Shown here: in pieces, positions 25,539-34,428 of the stretch | Numbering within the stretch: position 1 is the first letter of the stretch | Layout of the letters: each line of letters starts with the position of its first letter | NCBI RefSeq assembly: GCF_006337085.1 | Contig: NZ_CP040882.1 | Span: 2,666,001 to 2,730,000 of the forward strand | Reading direction: 5' to 3' | Length of the DNA: 64,000 nt | Origin: Sutterella faecalis | GTDB lineage: Bacteria; Pseudomonadota; Gammaproteobacteria; Burkholderiales; Burkholderiaceae_F | Position numbers and translations under genes: made by a program | The notes under the pieces: model-generated | Told to the model about the DNA's origin: nothing | The model's database searches: none | The model's input: only the letters and a program-made list of their open reading frames with translations

Positions 25539-26137
25539 CGAAGTCTGAAGAACCGCTCATCCGCATCGTCGACGACGATGAAGCGCTCTGCGAGGCGATT
25601 TCCTTCGTGCTCGAAGGCGAAGGCTACGAAACCGCCGTATATCAGAGCGCGGAAAGCTATCTCGAAAAGGATGATCCGTCGCGCTTCGGCGTGCTCCTTC
25701 TTGACGTCAAAATGGGCGGCATGAGCGGTCCGGAACTTCAGGAAGCGCTCATCCGCGCAGGTCAGAAGATTCCAATCATCTTTCTTTCCGCGCACGGTTC
25801 GATCGATCTCGCCGTCGACCTGATGCAGAAGGGCGCGGTGAGCTTCATTCCGAAGCCCGTGGGATCTGAGAAGCTTCTCGCGACGATCGAGCATGCCTTG
25901 AAGGACGCGCCGGTCTTCGGCGCTTCGCACGCAGAAGCAAAAATTGCAACAGATCCTTTAAGCGACCGGGAGGAGCAGGTGGCCCGGCTTGTCTGCGAAG
26001 GCCTCACCAACAGGCAGATTGCCGAACGCCTCGGCGTCTCAAAGCGCACAATTGAATTCTTCCGCGCCAATGCAATGCGCAAGCTCGGAGCTCATAATGC
26101 AAGAGAGCTGCAGCATCGATTCCAGCTCAAGTACTGA
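25535..26137 (+). CDS. FixJ/TtrR-type response regulator
   Basis: 200 aa. Receiver domain 8-125 with acidic pair DDD near residues 12-14, phospho-acceptor Asp57 in LLLDVKMGG, Ser/Thr switch in FLSAHGS and Lys in IPKPVG. LuxR-type HTH about 140-195 (LSDREEQVARLVCEGLTNRQIAERLGVSKRTIEFFRANAMRKL). Overlaps the kinase stop by 4 nt, so translation is coupled. Likely activates the divergent flavoprotein promoters. Confidence 0.92.
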   Translation: MTKSEEPLIRIVDDDEALCEAISFVLEGEGYETAVYQSAESYLEKDDPSRFGVLLLDVKMGGMSGPELQEALIRAGQKIPIIFLSAHGSIDLAVDLMQKGAVSFIPKPVGSEKLLATIEHALKDAPVFGASHAEAKIATDPLSDREEQVARLVCEGLTNRQIAERLGVSKRTIEFFRANAMRKLGAHNARELQHRFQLKY

Positions 26138-26174
26138 GAACGAAGCTGCCGCAATACATTTTCAGGATAAGACC

Positions 26175-26825
26175 ATGCATCACGAAGATATCTATACCGA
26201 GACTCCTGCGAGTCCGGATACGCTTGCCAACCTCGGGCCCCTCGCGCCGCTCGCCGGCACCTGGTACGGTGCTGAAGGCGTCGATACGCATCCGGTTGCC
26301 GAAGGCACGGAATCCGAACCCTTCGTTGAAACGCAGACCTATGAGCTGCTCGACCCCCAGAACAGCGGCCCTCAGCTTCTTTACGGCCTTCGCTACCACG
26401 TGGCGATCACGAAGCCCGGCGAACTCAACGCTTTCCACGACCAGGTGGGCTACCTCCTCTGGGAACCCGAGACCGAAACCGTTTTCATGACGCTCGCCAT
26501 TCCGCGCGCTCAGGTCGCGATGGCGGTGGGCAAAGCAAAGCCCGGCGACAAGCAGATCCATCTGCGCGCAGAACGCGGCTCGACCATGAACGGCATTGCT
26601 TCGAATCCGTTCCTTGAGAAGAACTTCCGCACCGAATCCTGGGACATCACGTTCACCTTCAATGAGGACGGCTCCATCTCCTACGAGGAAGATACGGTGC
26701 TCGTGATTCCGGGCGTCGAAAAGGAATTCCATCACACGGACAAAAACACGCTCCGCATGATTGCCGCCGCTCGCCCGAACCCCGCTATGGTTCAGGAAGG
26801 CCTCATGAACCGCAATCCGAAGTGA
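26175..26825 (+). CDS. Nitrobindin-like haem-binding beta-barrel protein (FABP-like family)
   Basis: 216 aa. LAPLAGTWYGAEGVDTHP near residues 18-35 is the typical opening strand/loop of the DUF1794 / THAP4-C nitrobindin family, followed by regular beta-strands (ETQTYELLDPQ, LLYGLRYHVAI, GYLLWEPETETVFMTLAIPR). Family members form a ten-stranded barrel; some bind ferric haem and react with NO or peroxynitrite. I cannot identify the haem His with certainty. AGGA 7-8 nt upstream supports the start; the open frame extends further upstream but overlaps the regulator. It lies 37 nt after the response regulator and is followed by a terminator. Confidence 0.7.
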   Translation: MHHEDIYTETPASPDTLANLGPLAPLAGTWYGAEGVDTHPVAEGTESEPFVETQTYELLDPQNSGPQLLYGLRYHVAITKPGELNAFHDQVGYLLWEPETETVFMTLAIPRAQVAMAVGKAKPGDKQIHLRAERGSTMNGIASNPFLEKNFRTESWDITFTFNEDGSISYEEDTVLVIPGVEKEFHHTDKNTLRMIAAARPNPAMVQEGLMNRNPK

Positions 26826-26856
26826 TCGCGGGGATCTAATCTCATTCAAATGAGAG

Positions 26857-26903
26857 AAAGGACGGATGGCCCGGGAAATCCCCCGTGATCCGTCCTTTTT
26901 TTT
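26857..26903 (+). terminator. Intrinsic terminator after the nitrobindin-like gene
   Basis: AAAGGACGGAT (26857-26867) with ATCCGTCCTTT (26888-26898), then a T-run to 26903. Confidence 0.9.
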
Positions 26904-26920
26904 GCGCCGCCGGGGACGGG

Positions 26921-28531
26921 CTATGCCGCGGCTCCAGGCACGACCTCCCAGCGGGCAAACCGCCTTTCTCTGCCGTTGAAGACCATGGCGACGGCAATGA
27001 GCTCTCTGCCGTGAGGCGCTTCGCCGTACCGGCGGTCCTGGATCTGCATGACGGCGCTCCGGAGGAGCTTTTCGGCATTGGCGCCGTCAGCGCTGAATTT
27101 GAGTTCGAACACCCAGCGGCGATGAGGCGTTTCCACCTCAAGGTCGCTTCTTCCGAGTGCGGAATGCTTTTCGACGTCAGGCACCATGGCGCCGCCCATC
27201 AGGAGCACCTGGAGGTGACTCCTGCAGGAGGCTTCATTGACGACCGGATAGCGCGAGTAGTCAATGGCGTTGAAGACCTGATTGAAGTACGCAATGACCG
27301 TTTCCGGGCATTCCCGGTCGAGCATCTTCGCGAGCCGGGAGATGCCTGCATCGAGCCGGTTGATGTCGCGGAGCATTTCGTCCGCGTAAAGCCGCGCCAT
27401 GGATAGTTCGACTTCCTTATTGGGGTAGCCCACTTCGACTTCCGCGACGTTGAGCTGCTCCCTGATCGTGAGGTAGCCCGCCTGAAACAGAAGCGCCTCG
27501 ACCGAAAGCTTGTCGTACTGTCGGACGGCGCCCAGTTCGTCGAGTGTCATGGCGACGGGAACGTCGAAGGACTCCGGCCGCACCAGGTGATGCTTTTCGA
27601 GGTATTTGAGAAGGAGCGAGGGCTGCCCGCCGCTTTCGTACCAGTAGTTCTTAAAGCCCTGCTGCGGATACTTGAAGAAGTTAAGGACCGACCACGGGCA
27701 GAACACATGGGATTGAGCGGAAGGCTCAAACGAGAAGCCGTCGTAGTTGTCCCGAAGGTTTTGAAGCACGTGTTTTTCAGTGGTGCCGAGCTTTTCCGCG
27801 GCATTCCGAAGGTACGCAGCAAATCCCGATTTGATTTCCTCTTCGGTATAGCCGAGAAGCGTTGCGTAGGCCGGATTTAAAGTAATGTCGTCGAAGTTGT
27901 TGAGTTCGGAGAAGATGCTGGTTTGACTGTACTTCGTGATGCCCGTCATGAAGAAAAACCGGAGGCAGCCTTCATATCGTTTGATGACGGCGTAAAACCG
28001 GCTCAGAGCCGTTCTGATCTCATTAAAAAGGCTGGAATTATCGAGATGCGCGGTGAGCGGCGCATCGTATTCGTCGATCAGGAGAACAAAGCTGTTGGTT
28101 CCCAGAGTGGAGAGCCAGAGCTTGAACTGGTCGAGAAAGAGGCTCACGGTGTTTGCCGGGTCGTACCGGAAGCCGATAGCCGCAAAGGCGGTCGCAATCA
28201 TGCTGCGAAGTGACTTTTGGAACTCTTCCGCGGATGGGAGATCCTTCAGGTCGGAGAAGTCCAGTCTGACGACCGGATAAGTTTTGTCCTTCCAGAGCTT
28301 TTCAATCTTGAGGCCCGAAAAATCGCGAAGGCCGTTTTTGAAAAGCGATTCGAAGGTTGAAACGAGAAGGGACTTCCCGAAGCGCCGCGGGCGGACGATG
28401 AGAATCTTGCTGCGGACGGAGGCGAGCTCGAAGATTAGAGCGGTCTTATCGACGTAGATCTCGTTGGAGTTTCTCAGCGCAACGAAATCTGATGTCCCGA
28501 GAGGGAGTGCTTTTGCCGATAGAGCATTCAT
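26921..28531 (-). CDS. AAA-ATPase-like / PD-(D/E)XK nuclease protein, copy 1
   Basis: 536 aa from the chosen start MNALSAKALPLG (AGAGG 6 nt upstream; alternative ATG at 28549). N-terminal AAA-ATPase-like domain (PF09820 type): opening VDKTALI, Walker-A-like RPRRFGKSLL near 47-56, Walker B FVLLIDEYDAPL. C-terminal PD-(D/E)XK nuclease-like domain (PF08011 type) with GRSDLEV and, 8-10 residues on, WVFELKF. Role of this widespread family is unknown; it is common and multicopy in gut bacteria. Divergent from copy 2. Confidence 0.85.
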   Translation of the reverse strand: MNALSAKALPLGTSDFVALRNSNEIYVDKTALIFELASVRSKILIVRPRRFGKSLLVSTFESLFKNGLRDFSGLKIEKLWKDKTYPVVRLDFSDLKDLPSAEEFQKSLRSMIATAFAAIGFRYDPANTVSLFLDQFKLWLSTLGTNSFVLLIDEYDAPLTAHLDNSSLFNEIRTALSRFYAVIKRYEGCLRFFFMTGITKYSQTSIFSELNNFDDITLNPAYATLLGYTEEEIKSGFAAYLRNAAEKLGTTEKHVLQNLRDNYDGFSFEPSAQSHVFCPWSVLNFFKYPQQGFKNYWYESGGQPSLLLKYLEKHHLVRPESFDVPVAMTLDELGAVRQYDKLSVEALLFQAGYLTIREQLNVAEVEVGYPNKEVELSMARLYADEMLRDINRLDAGISRLAKMLDRECPETVIAYFNQVFNAIDYSRYPVVNEASCRSHLQVLLMGGAMVPDVEKHSALGRSDLEVETPHRRWVFELKFSADGANAEKLLRSAVMQIQDRRYGEAPHGRELIAVAMVFNGRERRFARWEVVPGAAA

Positions 28532-29225
28532 TTGAGCCTCTGGAGACATCTTTGTTAAGGGCAGAATCCATTCGTGATTCCCGTAAAACCATGAGGTTAC
28601 GGGACGATTTTCAAGTCTAAGGCATTCGCAGTGCGGCAGGTGCCGATGCTGCTGTGTTGGTATCCGGCCGGAAGGATGCACTCCTGCGCCTCAGAGCGGC
28701 GGCGGCCTATGGAACCTTTGTTAGACTGCCTCCCTAAGGAGACAAGATGAAAACGGTATCCCTGGGCATTGAGGATTTTGGCCGGATGCGCGCGTCGAAC
28801 TATTTTTATATCGACAAGACGGCCTTCATCCGCGAATGGTGGGAGAAAGCTGCGCTCGTAACCGTGCTCACGCGTCCGCGCCGTTTCGGCAAATCGCTCA
28901 TGATCGATACGGTGGAGCGCTTCTTCACGGTAGCAGAAAGCAATCAGGAAGCGCTTTTCGGGGATATTGAGGTCTGGTCGAGCGAGAAGATGCGCAGAGT
29001 CGCCGGAAAGATTCCGGTCATCCGTCTCTCTTTTTCCGGCGTCAAGGCGCCTACCTTTGAGGAAGCGCGCGATCTGATCGTGCTGGCGCTTAGGGAACTT
29101 TTTGGAAAATTTCCCTTTCTGACTACGGCTCCGGAGCTTGATGACGAGGAGCGCGCATACTTTGCGGCATTCGGACTCTCTTCAAATCCTGCGCTCATTA
29201 AATAAAAGAACCTCAATTCTTCCCA

Positions 29226-30881
29226 CTATAGTGAGCCGGAAGAGCGTTCCTTTCGAGGGCGACCTCTTGGGCGAGGAGGCCCATAGATGATCGGCCGAAC
29301 TCTGGGGCGCCCCGGCTTGCGCTTCGGCTGGGGGTTTACTTCCTGTGCCTCCGTCTGTTCCGGTTTTTTGCGCGGCCGGCCGCGTTTTTTCGGATCCGGC
29401 GCTTTGTCTTTGCCGGGCAAGGCGAGCTCCAAAGCCGCCAGCAGCTCTCCATCGCACTTCAGCAGACGATTCCAGTATTCGTCATCAACCTGCGGCAGGC
29501 TCTCCCGCGGCGCCTTGCGATTGCGCCAGCACGTTCTGAGCGAGTCCATGACATCCCCGAATGTTGCATTGTCGAGTACTCCTGCCTTCGACATGCGCTT
29601 CACAATGCGGGATGTCAGGATGGAGGCAATGAGGTCTACGAATTCGGATCCGCGGACGGAGTAGTCGGACTGGACCCGGGTTACGCCGAAATCAAGGCTG
29701 TTCTTGTAAACATCGAAGAACATCTCAAGCTGCCAGCGCTGTTCGTAGCATGCGTAGACCTCAGCGCACGTCATGTCGAGATCCGACTCAAAGACGATTG
29801 TTCCATACGAGCCGCAATGCTCATCGTAGTTCTTCTTGTCGTATGAATCGCTCCTGCGCTGGCGGTCCATGAAGGAGTTGTCTTCCGCCTGAGCCTTCCA
29901 CGAATCCCTGAAGGAGTAGAGGAAGCGCCCGTTTCCCATCTTTACCTTTTTGCAGCGGATGCGCTTATCAATGCCGCGCAGACAATCCTCGAAATCGAGC
30001 ATGGCGTTCTCTGCAATCTTCTTGTCCGAGCGCTTCAGCGGCGTGAGGAAATGAAGCCCTTCATGCTTTCGGAGCAGGCCTTCAATTGCCTTGGGAGGGA
30101 ATCCCTTGTCCGTGATCAGGACGCCTCGTTCGATTTTGTTTTCCGAAACGAATGAGCTGTAGGCGCGGGCGTCGATCATATTGCCCGGATAGACCTGTGC
30201 GCACAAGGGTTCCTGTGCTTCAAGGTCATAGGCGTAGAGGACGGAAATCTCTTTGCAGCCCTTGACGCGAGCCTTTCTTGAGAAGGCAGACAAATCATTG
30301 ACGATGCTTGTGTTCTGCTTGAGCGTTCCATCAATGATGATGTGGTGATCCCTGCAGACGGCGGCGAGCCGTGCGGTGATGAAGGCATTCATCTTGCCGG
30401 CGTCCTGGCCGAGCAGGTTCAGGAACTTGCTGATGGTGTTCTCAGAGAGAGGCAGTCCGGGGTAGAAAACCGAGATGAAGGACTTTTCGTAATGCTGACG
30501 GCAGCGGGAGATCTTGATGCCCTTGTGCTCAATGCGGAGCAAGGCGAGCGCAAGAATCATGCAGGCGTCCTTGACGTCGTAGACCTTGAAGAGCTCATCG
30601 TCGAGCCCTCGAAGTTCGTCGTGAAGCAGTGCTGCGGCCCCGTAAGAGAGATAGTCGGGACCGTCTTCTGCAAGACTCGCTGCGGACTGGCGAGGCACAA
30701 ACTTGCCGTCAATGATGTGCCCAATGACCGGCCCGTTCACCGGGCGCGGGTTGCAGCCGGGCTTGCATATGGAAGCCCGACGACTGTGAACCGCATAGCG
30801 CTTGGCGCCATTGCTGCCGCTGTCGATGACAACGGTATTGCGCGGTCTCGGAACCTTGCGGATGTGCTCTGGAACGGCCAT
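29226..30881 (-). CDS. IS1634-family (IS4-type DDE) transposase, copy 1
   Basis: 551 aa from MAVPEHIRKVPRPRNTVV. DDE residues sit in HIIIDGTLKQN, VLITDKGFPPKA, and the YREK signature YEQRWQLEMFFDVYK. The C-terminus is a basic AT-hook-like tail with several GRPR repeats. The open frame continues 47 codons upstream but that part crosses the IS leader hairpin. Before the ATG the sequence is AATGATATTTCC, weaker than AAGGATATTTTC in copy 2. Confidence 0.9.
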   Translation of the reverse strand: MAVPEHIRKVPRPRNTVVIDSGSNGAKRYAVHSRRASICKPGCNPRPVNGPVIGHIIDGKFVPRQSAASLAEDGPDYLSYGAAALLHDELRGLDDELFKVYDVKDACMILALALLRIEHKGIKISRCRQHYEKSFISVFYPGLPLSENTISKFLNLLGQDAGKMNAFITARLAAVCRDHHIIIDGTLKQNTSIVNDLSAFSRKARVKGCKEISVLYAYDLEAQEPLCAQVYPGNMIDARAYSSFVSENKIERGVLITDKGFPPKAIEGLLRKHEGLHFLTPLKRSDKKIAENAMLDFEDCLRGIDKRIRCKKVKMGNGRFLYSFRDSWKAQAEDNSFMDRQRRSDSYDKKNYDEHCGSYGTIVFESDLDMTCAEVYACYEQRWQLEMFFDVYKNSLDFGVTRVQSDYSVRGSEFVDLIASILTSRIVKRMSKAGVLDNATFGDVMDSLRTCWRNRKAPRESLPQVDDEYWNRLLKCDGELLAALELALPGKDKAPDPKKRGRPRKKPEQTEAQEVNPQPKRKPGRPRVRPIIYGPPRPRGRPRKERSSGSL

Positions 30882-30996
30882 GGAAATATCATTGATAATA
30901 TCATATATTATAGTTCTAATCACTATAGAAATCAATGTTCTCGGATTAATTTTCAAGGTCAAAAAGCAGTCCCAGGCCGGATTTCGGACATGAAAA

Positions 30997-31031
30997 AAGC
31001 CCCAGAAATGAGGGAAACTCATCTGAGGCTT
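30997..31031 (-). terminator. Terminator inside the IS, ahead of the transposase
   Basis: AAGCC (30997 on) and ATGAG pair with CTCAT and GGCTT up to 31031; on the minus strand the stem is followed by TTTTTT. Its position between the IS end and the transposase start would stop transcription entering from outside the element. Same structure at 44357-44391. Confidence 0.7.
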
Positions 31032-32377
31032 GCACGAAATTTCAATTTGTTGATTTTTAAGAATTCTTCATAGTGTGAAGATCTGAGGTTCTTTTAATTA
31101 AATACAGCCTTCGGTTCCTCTCGACTGCACTTCATCGGGTTTACGGCGCGAAGCCCATTATTCTGCTCGATGAATACGACACGCCGATGCAGGAGGCATG
31201 GCTTAACGGCTATTGGGATCAACTGGCGCAGTTTATCCGCGCCTTCATGAACCTTTCCTTCAAGGACAATCCCAGCCTGGAGCGTGCGCTTCTGACGGGC
31301 ATTACCCGGGTAAGCAAGGAGTCCATTTTCTCAGACCTCAATAATCCGGATGTCATTACGGTGCTGTCGGATGAATACCAGACGGCATTCGGCTTCACGG
31401 AGGCCGAGGTTGCGGAAGCAATGAAGGAATACGGTCTCAACGATCTGGACGACGTGAAGACCTGGTATGACGGGTTTGCTTTCGGTTCCGTCAAGGGCAT
31501 CTACAACCCGTGGTCGGTCACTAATTACCTGAAGAAAAAGCGTCTGGCTCCGTATTGGGCCAATACGAGCAGCAATGAGCTCGCGGGCCGCCTTGTGCAA
31601 ACCGGCAATTCGGACGTCAAGCAGGCCTTTGAGAGCCTCTTGAACGGCGGATCCGTAACGGTTTCGCTCTGTGAGGAGATAGTCTTCCAGGACATTGAGA
31701 CGAGTCCGGCGGCTTTGTGGTCCCTGCTTCTCGCAAGCGGCTATCTCAAAGTCGTGCGTCAGGCGGACGACGACCATTACGAGCTCGCACTCACCAACCT
31801 GGAGGTGCTTAAAACCTTCGACGCGCTCATCGGACGGTGGTTCTCGAGCGCCCAGGAATCGAACTATCCGGACTTCATCGAAGCACTCCTCACCGGCGAC
31901 GTAGAGAACATGAACTTTTTCCTCAACCAGCTCACCTGTTCGGTCTTCAGCTTCTTTGACGCCTCGGGTTCGGAACCGGAACGGTTTTACCACGGATTCG
32001 TTCTCGGGCTTCTCGTTTCGCTCCGGCGCCGCTATGTCGTGACGAGCAACCGGGAGAGCGGGCTCGGACGGTGCGACGTGATGCTCGAACCGCTCGACAA
32101 ATCGAAGGACCTGGCCTTCATCCTTGAATTCAAGGCAAAGCGCCCAGGAACATCCGGGACGCTCGAGGATGCGGTAAGGGAAGCGCACGAGCAGAAGCGC
32201 TATCGCGAGGAGCTCATCGGCCGCGGCATTGAGGCTTCCCAAATCCGGGTCTTCGGGTTCGCGTTTGAAGGGAAACGCGTGTTGGTCGGCTGATGAGCGG
32301 TGAAAAAGCCGGGAAACGGTAGAATTCTTGAAAGCGTCTAATGCGCTTCCCGTTCCTCTGCCTTTCCCGTCCCGCTC

Positions 32378-33364
32378 ATGAAATGCCTTCAGAATCTTCT
32401 CGCCTGGCAGGTTTTCGTTGCAGCCTGCCGCACGCGCAGCATTTCTGAAGCTGCGGTGCTGGCGGACATTGATCTGCCGAAGGCCTCGCGGCTGATTGCG
32501 GGCCTGGAGAAGGAACTGGGAAAGTCTCTTTTCGACAAGACCCGCCGCCCGATTCAGCCAACGGCGGAGGCAGAGAAGCTACGCGCAGCGATCGAGCCCC
32601 TTGTTGCGGGCTTTCAGGAAATTCTAGAGCCGAAGAAAGAGGCGGCCGGCGAACAGATCATCCGCTTCGCGGCGCCGATTGAGCTCGCGCAGGAATACTT
32701 TTCCGAGCAGCTCTTTCGCTACAGCGGCCTTTTCCCGGGAGTTGCCTTTGCGGTTGTGCCGGAAACCGGGCCCGATGAGGTGCGCCGGGGCGACGTCGAC
32801 GTTGCTGTTCTCAACCGCAGACCCGCGGATCCGACGGGCCTCATCATCCGCAACTACAACAATTCCACGACGGTGCCGCTCGCAACGCCCGAGTACCTCC
32901 GGCGAGCCGGGATCCCGGAGAAGCCTTCAGACCTCGCGAAGCACGAGGGTCTCCTTCTCAAGGCCTACAACGACGAAACCGTCACCGGGGAGCTTTTCTG
33001 CGGCAAAGCCTCTGAATCCCTCGTCTGGCGAAGAACCTTCGTCACGCACGACCAGCTCACTCTGAAGCGCCTTCTTCTCGAGCACCACGGCATTACGGTG
33101 GATCTTGCGCTTTTGCACGTCGAGGATGAAATCCGCGATGGCCGGGTGGTTCCGCTTCTCGAAGGCTGGACCCGGGCGCCGCGCTACATGTGTCTTGTCG
33201 ACCGGCGGGAAGAGGAGCTCAAGAACGCAAAGCTGAGGAACTTTGTCCTCTGGATGACGGCGACGGCCCGAGAAGACATGCAGAAGCGCACGGTGGACAA
33301 CTTCACGTGGCTTCGCGACGCCTACAGGCGCTTCGCCGAGGCGCGGGCGGCAGGCCTCGTCTGA
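32378..33364 (+). CDS. LysR-family transcriptional regulator
   Basis: 328 aa. N-terminal winged HTH (LLAWQVFVAACRTRSISEAAVLADIDLPKASRLIAGLEKELGKSLFDKTRRPIQPT), linker helix, and substrate-binding domain starting IIRFAAPIELAQEYF near residue 90. Convergent with the molybdoenzyme operon (7 nt between stops), so it may regulate that operon or the split AAA gene region; neither is shown. No strong ribosome site. Confidence 0.88.
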   Translation: MKCLQNLLAWQVFVAACRTRSISEAAVLADIDLPKASRLIAGLEKELGKSLFDKTRRPIQPTAEAEKLRAAIEPLVAGFQEILEPKKEAAGEQIIRFAAPIELAQEYFSEQLFRYSGLFPGVAFAVVPETGPDEVRRGDVDVAVLNRRPADPTGLIIRNYNNSTTVPLATPEYLRRAGIPEKPSDLAKHEGLLLKAYNDETVTGELFCGKASESLVWRRTFVTHDQLTLKRLLLEHHGITVDLALLHVEDEIRDGRVVPLLEGWTRAPRYMCLVDRREEELKNAKLRNFVLWMTATAREDMQKRTVDNFTWLRDAYRRFAEARAAGLV

Positions 33365-33371
33365 AGCGCAC

Positions 33372-34428
33372 TCATGTCCGATAGACCGGCGCGTTGATCA
33401 TGCCTGCGAGCTTGTCTTCCCAGGTGTCGAACGCCCGGGCGTCGTTCTTTCGGGAGAAAAGCGTTTTCGCTGGCGTCGATAAGACTTCTTCGAGCGACGC
33501 TTCTTCGTGAAGCGGTAACGGCGTTCATGAAGCAGATGTCGGCGCAGAGCCGGCAGCCCGTGCAGGCGCCAGCGTTGAGAAGAAGCCTGAGCGTTCCGCC
33601 TTCTCCCTGCGATTGAAGCGCTCCCGTCGGACAGACGGCCGGGCAGAGCGCGCAGCCCGAGCATTTCGCGGCATCGATGCGGGGTGCCGAAAAGAGCTTC
33701 GCGGCTTCCCGACTGTCGGGTTTCCCTGATTTTTCGAGGAGGCGTTTGAGCGCATGGATGAGTCTCAAGCGGCCTTCCGGGATCCGTACGAAGGCTTCTT
33801 CGAGAAGCGTCTTGGCAATGCGGCTTCGCATCTCCTGAGTCTGAGGAGAAGATGTGTCTTGAGGCTCAAGCGCCGCGCTAAGCTTCGAGAAGAAGCGGCG
33901 CCGGCCGGCGTCGACTTTCGGGGCCCCTCGAACGGCTTCGAGCTCAACGGGGAGATGCAGCTCGTCGCAGATTTTTCTCACGATTCCGATTCGGCTCGTG
34001 ATGACGGAAAGATTTTCTTCGTCGACGCTCCCCTGCGCATAAAGAAGCCTGATTTCCTTCGCGCCCAGGGCAATGGCCAGAAGAAGCCAGTCCAGTGAGA
34101 GATGAAGGAGCGAAGGAAGGAGGATTTTCCTCCCCGCCGCCCCGGCATGGGGTGCAGCAAAGAGGATGCTGCCCTGAGGCGCCTCCCGGCGGACGGCATT
34201 TTCCAATGCTTCGCTCGTAAAGGCGGGCGCAATCAGGGCGTCTTCCGGGCAGACGCTCGTGCAGGCGCCGCATCCGGTGCACTTAGATGCGGCGAAGAGG
34301 AGGCGTCTCTCTTTGACGACGAGCGCCTCTTCTGGGCACATGTCGACGCAGGCCGTGCAGGTCGATGAGATGTGGCGGGTGCGAAGGCACCGCCTTGCCG
34401 CAAGAAGCGGCTTCGCGTCATCGTTCAT
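33372..34428 (-). pseudogene. Polyferredoxin (four 4Fe-4S motifs) with an apparent frameshift near its end
   Basis: From MNDDAKPLLAARRC (34428, overlapping the upstream gene by 11 nt). Two 4Fe-4S sites near the N-terminus (CTACVDMCPEEAL, CTGCGACTSVCPEDAL), a middle alpha/beta domain (about 85-200), then CSGCALCPAVCPTGAL and CTGCRLCADIC. After ...DICFMNAV the uncorrected frame becomes Arg-rich and runs on to 33322. The +1 frame instead reads LPLHEEASLEEVL...FDTWEDKLAGMINAPVYRT and stops at 33372. One base too many between about 33511 and 33526 explains this. Either a real frameshift or a sequencing error. Last gene of the molybdoenzyme operon; likely an electron-transfer protein. Confidence 0.7.

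Larger units (their letters stand above)
29203..31096 (-). mobile_element. IS1634-type insertion sequence, copy 1 (1894 bp)
   Basis: Ends are inverted repeats beginning TAAAAGAACCTCA. Flanked by a 6-bp direct repeat ATTAAA (29197-29202 and 31097-31102). Carries one transposase gene. Almost identical, and equal in length, to 42563-44456. Confidence 0.92.
28747..32293 (+). pseudogene. AAA-ATPase-like / PD-(D/E)XK gene copy 2, split by an IS
   Basis: 5' part 28747-29202 reads MKTVSLGIEDFG...TRPRRFGKSLM (Walker A near residue 41) up to ...NPALIK, then hits the IS (stop TAA at its first bases). The 3' part resumes at 31103 (YSLRFLSTALHRVYGAKPIILLDEYDTP, Walker B) and runs to 32293 through the nuclease motif GRCDVML...ILEFKAKRPG. 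Removing 29203-31096 and one copy of the 6-bp ATTAAA repeat gives a continuous 548-codon ORF with no other damage, so the insertion is recent. AAGGAG precedes the start. The 3' part could still be translated from Met codons such as 31187, but it would lack the Walker A motif. Confidence 0.9.

Noticed and set aside
33322..33371. C-terminal extension of the polyferredoxin in the uncorrected frame
   Set aside because: Arg-rich tail typical of out-of-frame reading of GC-rich DNA; the +1 frame gives a convincing end.
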